From NCBI RefSeq assembly GCF_003259615.1, contig NZ_QLLR01000002.1, forward strand, positions 186,001-250,000: DNA of 64,000 bases, read 5' to 3'. Positions 17,504 to 23,748 of this stretch are shown piece by piece. This stretch comes from Pedobacter cryoconitis (GTDB taxonomy: Bacteria; Bacteroidota; Bacteroidia; Sphingobacteriales; Sphingobacteriaceae). Under the pieces are notes generated by a model, which worked only from the letters and a program-made list of their open reading frames with translations, searched no databases and was not told the origin of the DNA. How positions within the stretch are numbered: the stretch's first letter is position 1; the number at the start of each line of letters is the position of its first letter. Both the position numbers and the translations under genes were made by a program.

Positions 17504-19168
17504 TTATAATGAAACACCTCTTTTCCATGGTATAAAATCATCCTGGCCTAGTTCTACAGCCTTAGGTTTGATCAGCCCGCTGGCCACATCAATAACATAA
17601 TTCAGGATGCGCTCCCCTGCTTGTTCGATACTTTCAGTGCCTTCAATGATAGTACCGCAGTTAATATCAATAATATCAGGCATTTTATTAAATAAAACTG
17701 TATTTGTAGAAAGTTTAATCACGGGCGCAATCGGATTTCCTGTTGGTGTTCCCAAACCTGTAGTGAAAAGTACAATATTTGCGCCGGAACCCACCTCGGC
17801 AGTAGTACTTTCGACATCGCTGCCTGGTGTACACAGGAGGTTCAGCCCTGGCTTGGTTACTTTCTCCGGATAATCCAAAACAGCAATTACCGGAGAGTTA
17901 CCGCCTTTTTTTGCCGCTCCTGCAGATTTGATAGCATCTGTGATTAAACCATCTTTTATATTTCCGGGAGAAGGATTGGCATAGAACCCTGAACCTGTAG
18001 CTTCGGCAAGGGCGTTATAGGTGCTCATCAGGCCCATAAACCGATTGGCGGTATCAATGTCTATACAGCGGTCACTGAGTTCTTGTTCAACTCCGCATAG
18101 TTCTGGAAATTCAGCCAGAATAACACTTCCGCCCATCGTAACCAGCAGATCTGATAGATGACCCAGTGCGGGGTTCGCCGAGATTCCGGAAAAACCATCT
18201 GATCCGCCACATTCCAGACCTATACAGAGTTTAGATAAGGGTGCGGGTGTTCTCTCTTCCTGGTTTGCGCGGATTAAACCGGTAAAGGTTTGTTTAAGTG
18301 CTTCTTGTAATAGTTTACTTTCGGTACCTAATTTTTGCTGTTCGAGCACAACCAGAGGTTTACTGAATCCGGGATCTCTTTTTTTAATTTCTGCATCCAG
18401 AATACTGATCTGTGCATGCTGACAACCTAAACTGAGCACAGTTGCCCCGGCCACATTAGGATGGGTAATATAACCGGCGAGCAAACCACAAAGTGCATCG
18501 GAATCCATCCTCGTTCCACCGCAGCCCATGTCGTGGTTCAGAAACTTAATGCCGTCTATATTCGGAAATAGTTTATTAGCGGGTGCTGCTGCAGCTGTAT
18601 CCTGCAGGTCTGCCTGCAAAATGTCTTCTATACTCTTCCCGGTTTTATAGAGCGCAATCAGCCCGTCTACTTCATTTTCATAACTTTTAGTCTTTTTAAA
18701 GCCCAATTTATCAATCAGGGCCTCTTTAAGAACTTCTACGTTGCGGTTTTCGCAAAATACAAGTGGGATCACAATCCAGTAGTTGGCGGTCCCTACTGAA
18801 CCGTCTTTCCGGTGGAAACCCATAAAGGTCTTATCCCGGAAAGCAGTGGAATCTGGTTGTTGCCACGAGGTTTTTCTTTCTCCTAATTGATAGTCCCCCG
18901 CTGCATGTTTTACGTTATTTACGGTAATGGCCTGCCCGGCAGGAATTGCCTCGCTCGCTTTACCCACCAGCACGCCATACATGAAAATGCTGTTCCCTTC
19001 AGACAGATCATGTATGGTAAATTTGTGCTTGGCGGCTATCGGTGCGATAATATCAAAGGTCAGCGCATTAAACTTTACTTTAAATCCTGCGGGCAAATCT
19101 ACCAGCGCAACCAATACATTGTCTGATGGATGGATCTGTATAAAGTAAGTTGTTTCTAAAAACGCCAT
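17504..19168 (-). CDS. UxaA-family sugar-acid dehydratase (altronate dehydratase-like)
   Basis: This 554-residue protein of the altronate/galactarate dehydratase family removes water from an aldonic acid to give a 2-keto-3-deoxy acid. I use the ATG at 19168, which is 1 nt behind the mutarotase stop; the TTG at 19183 would overlap that gene. An N-terminal SAF-like domain of about 95 residues is followed by RKDGSVGTANYWIV, NHDMGCGGTRMDSDALCGLL, SLGCQHAQI, LECGGSDGFSGISANPALG and a C-terminal CGTIIEG. Conserved Cys residues are consistent with the family's iron dependence. Its position suggests the acid is L-fuconate or a stereoisomer, where other bacteria use enolase-superfamily dehydratases. 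Confidence 0.87.
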   Translation of the reverse strand: MAFLETTYFIQIHPSDNVLVALVDLPAGFKVKFNALTFDIIAPIAAKHKFTIHDLSEGNSIFMYGVLVGKASEAIPAGQAITVNNVKHAAGDYQLGERKTSWQQPDSTAFRDKTFMGFHRKDGSVGTANYWIVIPLVFCENRNVEVLKEALIDKLGFKKTKSYENEVDGLIALYKTGKSIEDILQADLQDTAAAAPANKLFPNIDGIKFLNHDMGCGGTRMDSDALCGLLAGYITHPNVAGATVLSLGCQHAQISILDAEIKKRDPGFSKPLVVLEQQKLGTESKLLQEALKQTFTGLIRANQEERTPAPLSKLCIGLECGGSDGFSGISANPALGHLSDLLVTMGGSVILAEFPELCGVEQELSDRCIDIDTANRFMGLMSTYNALAEATGSGFYANPSPGNIKDGLITDAIKSAGAAKKGGNSPVIAVLDYPEKVTKPGLNLLCTPGSDVESTTAEVGSGANIVLFTTGLGTPTGNPIAPVIKLSTNTVLFNKMPDIIDINCGTIIEGTESIEQAGERILNYVIDVASGLIKPKAVELGQDDFIPWKRGVSL

Positions 19169-19169
19169 A

Positions 19170-19502
19170 TTATTCAAGTTCAAAAATTTGAGTCATTAAC
19201 ATCCATTTCTCCCCGGGCTTTGCGCCTGGCAGGGCTTGCTGATATTTCCACATCAGCTTTTCCCATTCTTGTACCCGTTCATTTTCTGCATCCAAAGCTG
19301 CTTTGTATTCAAAGCTGAAAGTATCATTCACTTCCATCCGCATGACCAGCCGGTTGGAAAAACGATAAATCTGCATTTTGGTTATTCCCGAGTTTTTAAT
19401 ACTGGTATAGATTTCAGGCCATATTTTCTGATGACATTTCTCGTATTCCCGGATTAATTCCGGATCATTAATCAAATCAAGGGTTAAACAATAGGTCTTC
19501 AT
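19170..19502 (-). CDS. L-rhamnose mutarotase-family protein (RhaM/fucose-mutarotase-like)
   Basis: This 110-residue protein interconverts sugar anomers. It shows the RhaM-family ferredoxin-like pattern: an early strand CLTLDLI, EYEKCHQKIWPEI with a catalytic His, ITKMQIYRF, RLVMRMEV, and W-E-K-L-M-W near the C terminus. It is the first gene of the operon, so mutarotation would precede the dehydrogenase step. The family acts on several 6-deoxyhexoses, so rhamnose is not implied. It is divergent from the AraC regulator across a 145-bp region. Confidence 0.88.
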   Translation of the reverse strand: MKTYCLTLDLINDPELIREYEKCHQKIWPEIYTSIKNSGITKMQIYRFSNRLVMRMEVNDTFSFEYKAALDAENERVQEWEKLMWKYQQALPGAKPGEKWMLMTQIFELE

Positions 19503-19647
19503 TTATCTATTTTCAATTTTTAGAGCGTGGGTATGTTTGTTTACTCAAAGGAAAGTATTTTTGATTTTATTTATTTTATCATTTGAACGAAAGATTAAAT
19601 GATTTTGGCATATTTACCTTTCATCAGCCATCATTTGTAACAAAAAA

Positions 19648-20526
19648 ATGAAACCTCAACTTTTAAAAGCATCCCCGAACCCAATTCATTCTTTCAATGC
19701 GAGGCAGGATAATGTGCCTTATATCAATAACCGATGGCATTATCATACGGAAGTAGAGTTGATTCATTTTAAAAAAGGTAATGGTACTCAGTTTATTGGA
19801 GATAGTATTAAACGATTCCGATCGGGTGACGTGATTTTAATCGGCGCGCACCTGCCGCATTACTGGAGATTTGATGATGTCTATTTTGATGAGCAGGTAA
19901 ACACGAGTGCTGATGTACGTGTAATCCATTTCAATGAGAATTTCTGGGGTGATGTTTTTCTCAATCTGCCGGAAAACAAATTGATTAAAAATACACTGGA
20001 AAAGGCCAGAAGGGGTATCCAGGTTGGCGGGCAGATGAAAAACAATATCGCAGAGTTACTGGAACAGCTTTTACAGGCGGAGGGCTCAAAAAAGATCATT
20101 TTGTTAATGGAAGCGTTAACTGCAATCGGTAATTGCACAAAAACAAGATTGCTTTCTTCTATAGGCTTTAAACATAATTTTGAAGACTCTGAAAATGACA
20201 GGATACATGCGATCTATGAGTTCTCTTTAGCCAATTTTAAACGTAAAATACAAACGCAGGAGGTAGCGGATATTGCGCATGTGAGTGTAAATTATTTTTG
20301 CAGATATTTTAAATCAAGAACAAGAAAGACCTATTCTCAGTTCATTAATGAGATCAGAATAGGTCATGCTTGTAAGTTGTTAATTGAAAATAAGATTAAC
20401 GTGAAGCAGATTTGTTATGAGAGCGGCTTCTATAATTTCGCCAGTTTCCATAAGTACTTCAAGGCTATCACAGCCAAAAGCCCGCTGAATTATCAGCGTG
20501 AATTTTTAAGCGACCGCCAGGCATAG
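19648..20526 (+). CDS. AraC-family transcriptional regulator with cupin sensor domain
   Basis: This 292-residue regulator has an N-terminal cupin-like domain (WHYHTEVELIHFKKGNGTQFIG ... SGDVILIGAHLPHYWRF, read in two pieces) and a C-terminal AraC HTH pair: TQEVADIAHVSVNYFCRYFK, then VKQICYESGFYNFASFHKYF. It is divergent from the 6-deoxyhexose operon and is its likely sugar-responsive regulator. A possible -7 element TATTTTTG at 19556-19563, with TTTG at 19536-19539, lies ahead of it, though the spacing is slightly short. Confidence 0.9.
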   Translation: MKPQLLKASPNPIHSFNARQDNVPYINNRWHYHTEVELIHFKKGNGTQFIGDSIKRFRSGDVILIGAHLPHYWRFDDVYFDEQVNTSADVRVIHFNENFWGDVFLNLPENKLIKNTLEKARRGIQVGGQMKNNIAELLEQLLQAEGSKKIILLMEALTAIGNCTKTRLLSSIGFKHNFEDSENDRIHAIYEFSLANFKRKIQTQEVADIAHVSVNYFCRYFKSRTRKTYSQFINEIRIGHACKLLIENKINVKQICYESGFYNFASFHKYFKAITAKSPLNYQREFLSDRQA

Positions 20527-20700
20527 TTATTTCTTTTCAGGTACTTTGGCACCCGCTTTTCTGGCTTCAGAAAGCCCGATAGCTACTGCTTGTTTTTTGG
20601 AGGTCACTTTTGCTCCGCTTCCTGATTTCAGTTTGCCTTCTTTCAGCTCGTGCATAGTTTCTTCAACTTTCTCGCTTGCTTTTTTTGAATATTTAGCCAT
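20527..20700 (-). CDS. DUF6496-like small basic protein
   Basis: This 57-residue Lys-rich protein starts at the ATG at 20700 and stops immediately next to the AraC stop, tail to tail with no spacer. It begins MAKYSKKASEKVEETMHELK, and the central GKLKSGSGAKVTSKKQAVAI segment is typical of small DUF6496-type proteins found in many Bacteroidota and other bacteria. It ends with EARKAGAKVPEKK. The function is unknown; the composition suggests nucleic-acid binding or a stress-related role, which is inference. Confidence 0.8.
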   Translation of the reverse strand: MAKYSKKASEKVEETMHELKEGKLKSGSGAKVTSKKQAVAIGLSEARKAGAKVPEKK

Positions 20701-20761
20701 GATCTTAAAATTTAAATTTAAAACAGGACTATAACCGATAGGCTGGAATTTAGTTTAAAAA

Positions 20762-20792
20762 AAATTCCCGGCTGTAGTATAGCCGGGAATTT
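20762..20792 (-). terminator. Intrinsic terminator for the SYLF gene
   Basis: Arms 20762-20773 and 20781-20792 form a perfect 12-bp stem (TTCCCGGCT/AGCCGGGAA core) with a 7-nt loop. The A-run to the left gives the U-tail for minus-strand transcripts from the SYLF gene, whose stop lies 22 bp away. Confidence 0.85.
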
Positions 20793-20813
20793 CAGGACAA
20801 AATTTTATGCAAA

Positions 20814-21500
20814 TTATTTTTGCATGCTTGTCAGGGTCGATTTTAGTTCTTTAACGATGGCTGAAGAATTGTCAGCTGCATCGAATATTTTATGTGCGGA
20901 CATTGCTTTTCCATAAAAACCAGTGTTCGATGGCGCATCGATAGCCAGGGAAGCCCCATTTAAAGAAATCCCCGCGAAAAGACCTTTACTACGGGAATAG
21001 GAATAAACTTCAGCTTCTAATTTATAGTCTGTATTTGCAGTCGAATTCCTGCCTACAGGGCCAGCAGCGACAGAAAGGTCACCACCAAGTGTAAAACTGC
21101 TCTTTTTAATATCGGTCAGGCTATTACTGTGTTTGAAAACTAAAACAAGGTCCACTGATTGTACACCAATCTGTGCACCTATACTGCCTCCTGTGATGGT
21201 TACAAAAACAGGATTACTCCAGGTACCATCAGCGCGTTTAACCATCGCAACGCCTTTACCTCTTTTTGCCCCGATTACAAAACCTGCATTAATTAGTTTA
21301 GGCACTACAATAATCCCCTGTGTAACAGCCAGTAATTCTGAGGGAATCGATTCCTTCATCTTACTAAAATCTGCAAGAACTGTGGTTGCATCTTTTACTT
21401 TCTTTTCTTCCTTTTCCTGTGCATTAACCGAAGCGCTTAAGAATAAGCCTGCACATAAAAGAAGCGCAACTTTTAACTTCGATAATTTTATCGTTTTCAT
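20814..21500 (-). CDS. SYLF-domain (YSC84-like) secreted lipid-binding protein
   Basis: This 228-residue secreted protein is predicted to bind phospholipid. The frame opens at 21527, but the ATG at 21500 starts a good signal peptide (LKVALLLCAGLFLSASVNAQ). The mature part matches the SYLF/Ysc84 pattern: IPSELLAVTQGIIVVPKLI, GFVIGAKRGKGVAMVKR, GGSIGAQIGVQSVDLVLVF, SFTLGGDLSVAAGPVGR, and SYSRSKGLFAGISLNGASL. All signature glycines are present. It is closed by the terminator at 20762-20792 and separated from the peptide gene behind it by a 52-bp palindrome. Confidence 0.9.
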   Translation of the reverse strand: MKTIKLSKLKVALLLCAGLFLSASVNAQEKEEKKVKDATTVLADFSKMKESIPSELLAVTQGIIVVPKLINAGFVIGAKRGKGVAMVKRADGTWSNPVFVTITGGSIGAQIGVQSVDLVLVFKHSNSLTDIKKSSFTLGGDLSVAAGPVGRNSTANTDYKLEAEVYSYSRSKGLFAGISLNGASLAIDAPSNTGFYGKAMSAHKIFDAADNSSAIVKELKSTLTSMQK

Positions 21501-21581
21501 AATAGACTGGGTTTGATTTGAGTTCATAATTAACTATAAACAGGTAATCAAATTCAGAGCCAAGATTTAATTTTAGCCTAT

Positions 21582-21633
21582 AAAAAAAGAACACCAATGC
21601 TTATTAATTAATAAGCATTGGTGTTCTTTTTTT
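21582..21633. terminator. Perfect 52-bp palindrome, terminator of the candidate precursor peptide gene
   Basis: 21582-21607 and 21608-21633 are exact reverse complements over all 26 bp with no spacer. The A7 and T7 ends make it a bidirectional terminator. On the minus strand it lies 45 bp after the peptide stop at 21679, isolating a short transcript that would encode just the peptide. Confidence 0.85.
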
Positions 21634-21678
21634 AAGCGTGTAATCTATACTATAAAACAAGAGTATTTATCACTGGTT

Positions 21679-21831
21679 TTAGAAACTGTTAGTCCAGATA
21701 ATAGTTGCAAAACTATCAGTAGTTGTCGAATTTACCTCGGGAACCGGACTTCCATTTGCTTTTTTAACTGTGCGCATTTGATATACAGGTGTTAATTCTG
21801 GCTTCAAAAGATTTCGTTTAATTTTTTTCAT
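21679..21831 (-). CDS. Candidate RiPP precursor peptide, 50 aa, Cys-free and Ser/Thr-rich at its C terminus
   Basis: Reading the minus strand from the ATG at 21831 gives a 50-residue peptide. It begins MKKIKRNLLKPELTPVYQMR and continues with a Gly-Ser-Pro-Val-Pro linker. The last 17 residues are NSTTTDSFATIIWTNSF, of which eight are Ser or Thr and none is Cys. This looks like a leader of about 33 residues plus a dehydratable core. It has its own terminator. A full-length LanB dehydratase lies 1.9 kb away on the same strand, with a LytTR two-component pair between them. No double-Gly leader cleavage site is seen. It may instead be an unrelated small protein; the link with LanB is inferred from proximity and composition. 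Confidence 0.6.
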   Translation of the reverse strand: MKKIKRNLLKPELTPVYQMRTVKKANGSPVPEVNSTTTDSFATIIWTNSF

Positions 21832-21952
21832 AATATTAAATAGCGTTTGATTTGCATCAATTTTAGGCCTATCATTTCATATTAAAAAAGTTATTACACC
21901 AACTCCGATAATGTCGGGGTAAATCCTCATATAATCTCTTATATTTGAAATA
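21832..21952. promoter_or_regulatory. Divergent promoter region between the peptide gene and the two-component system
   Basis: This 121-bp region must drive the peptide gene leftward and the sensor kinase rightward. TATATTTG at 21940-21947 matches the Bacteroidota -7 consensus, but it ends only 5 nt before the kinase ATG, which would give an almost leaderless transcript. The near-palindrome CCGATAATGTCGG at 21905-21917 sits near where a -33 box or activator site would be, and is a candidate target of the LytTR regulator. Confidence 0.45.
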
Positions 21953-23020
21953 ATGATTTCCGCATCAGCCTCAAATAAATTCAAATTTTACCGTGCACAT
22001 ATTTTTGTATGGACGCTTTTTATTGTATATGAATTGCTGCTGATATTCTTATTGCACATGCCTGCCGCTTCTATCATTGATTATATTCTGATCTATGGTA
22101 TTAATATAATTCTCTTTTATTTCAATACATACATTGTATGGCCATTAATTTATAAAAAGCCTATATATATTGGTTTAGTATTTATTTTGCTTGAATTGGC
22201 TGGCTATTTACTGCTAAGGTATATTATTGCAGCAATTTATCTTTTCCTGGATGTCCCGACAACTGTTCCTTTTATAACCAGTCTGGATTCTATTTCCAAG
22301 ATGGTTTATCGGTTTATTTATTTTTTCGGCCTAAGTTCAGCCTATTGGTTTGCTTTAAATATCATAACCCAGCGTAAAGAAATATCTGACCTGGAGAAAA
22401 ACATATTATTGGAGCAGCTCAATCAACAATTACTGGAAAAGAAATTAGTGGATTCTGAGGTCGCCTATCTGAAATCACAAATTAATCCTCATTTCCTATT
22501 CAACAGCCTGAATTTCCTGCATAATTCTGCTATAAAGGATGCTCCTCAATTGACTAAACCTATACTTTTACTTTCTGATATTATGCGCTACGCATTAACA
22601 GAAATACCACAAAATGGGAAAGTTGAGCTTTCAGAAGAAATAGAACAGATAGCTTCTTTTATAGATTTAAATCAATTTAGGTTTGATCACAATTTACAGT
22701 TATCTTTCACCATTATAGGGAATACTGCTAACCTTCAGATACTTCCCTTAATTTTATTAACACCTGTTGAAAATATTTTTAAATATGCTGACCTTAAAAA
22801 TCCAGAACATCCTGTAAAAATAAACCTTGAGATTAATGATAATGAATTGCAATTCACTATAAATAATAGAAAAATAAGAACCAGAAAACCTATTCCCAGC
22901 CACGGTATAGGTCTTAAAAATTTAAAACTAAGACTTGATGCCTATTATCCGGATAATCATGAAATTCAAATCATAGAAACTGCAGAAAATTATACGTTCA
23001 AGCTTCAAATAATCTTATAA
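21953..23020 (+). CDS. LytS-type sensor histidine kinase
   Basis: This 355-residue membrane sensor kinase has four predicted transmembrane helices within residues about 14-135, a short coiled coil (residues about 143-170) and a LytS/His_kinase-family domain. The phospho-acceptor is His180 in QINPHFLFNSLNFLH. The N-box region reads TPVENIFKYA, and SHGIGLKNLKLRL is the G-box. There is no periplasmic domain of any size, so it may sense within the membrane, as peptide- or antibiotic-sensing kinases do. The response-regulator gene follows after 5 bp. The pair lies between a candidate RiPP precursor and its dehydratase. Confidence 0.92.
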   Translation: MISASASNKFKFYRAHIFVWTLFIVYELLLIFLLHMPAASIIDYILIYGINIILFYFNTYIVWPLIYKKPIYIGLVFILLELAGYLLLRYIIAAIYLFLDVPTTVPFITSLDSISKMVYRFIYFFGLSSAYWFALNIITQRKEISDLEKNILLEQLNQQLLEKKLVDSEVAYLKSQINPHFLFNSLNFLHNSAIKDAPQLTKPILLLSDIMRYALTEIPQNGKVELSEEIEQIASFIDLNQFRFDHNLQLSFTIIGNTANLQILPLILLTPVENIFKYADLKNPEHPVKINLEINDNELQFTINNRKIRTRKPIPSHGIGLKNLKLRLDAYYPDNHEIQIIETAENYTFKLQIIL

Positions 23021-23025
23021 CCTTT

Positions 23026-23748
23026 ATGTATAAATGTTTTATAATAGATGATGAATCCCACGCCATCGAAACACTAAAAAAATATGCTGCAGATAGTGCA
23101 CAGCTGGAAATAATTTCCTCCTCGCAAAACCCACTGGAAGCGGTTAAATATATTAATGAAAACAAAGATATAGATATTACCTTCCTGGATATTGATATGC
23201 CGGAAATGTCTGGTCTGGACGTAGCGGACCTGATTTATAAAAACACGGCAATTATTTTTACAACCGGACATGCCGGATATGCAGTACAGGGTTTTGAAAA
23301 GAATATTTCGGATTTTCTGCTAAAACCTATTTCCTTTGAAAAGTTTGTAAAATCAGTAACCAAAGTTATTGATAAAATAGAAGGGCAAAAAAACCAAAGC
23401 ATAGCTAAAAATGAAAGCTACTTCTTTGTTAATCCTGGTATTAAAGGTAAAATGCTTAAAGTCAACTATGATGATGTAGAGTATATTGAAGGATTAAACA
23501 ATTATATTGTTATTCATACTCCTCAGAATAATCATATTATCTACCTGACCATGAAAGAGATTGAAGCAGGGCTACCGACAACTAATTTCATCAGAATTCA
23601 CAAGTCTTACATTATTAATATTGACAAGGTAACCATGATGGAGGGCAACAAAATTATGATCGATAAAATGATCCTTCCCATTGGTTCCTCCTTTAAGGAA
23701 CAATTATTAAAAAAAGTAAATAATAACGTCATCAAAACTCATCGTTAG
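23026..23748 (+). CDS. LytTR-family response regulator
   Basis: This 240-residue DNA-binding response regulator has a receiver domain with FIIDDE at the start, phospho-acceptor Asp55 in ITFLDIDMPEMSG, TTGHAGYA and the conserved Lys in FLLKPISFEKF. The C-terminal LytTR domain, about residues 135-235, contains YIEGLNNYIVIHT, MKEIEAGLP, FIRIHKSYIINI and PIGSSFKE. It is the partner of the kinase just upstream. Its 3' end overlaps the convergent LanB gene by 17 bp, which couples the two physically. Confidence 0.93.
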   Translation: MYKCFIIDDESHAIETLKKYAADSAQLEIISSSQNPLEAVKYINENKDIDITFLDIDMPEMSGLDVADLIYKNTAIIFTTGHAGYAVQGFEKNISDFLLKPISFEKFVKSVTKVIDKIEGQKNQSIAKNESYFFVNPGIKGKMLKVNYDDVEYIEGLNNYIVIHTPQNNHIIYLTMKEIEAGLPTTNFIRIHKSYIINIDKVTMMEGNKIMIDKMILPIGSSFKEQLLKKVNNNVIKTHR

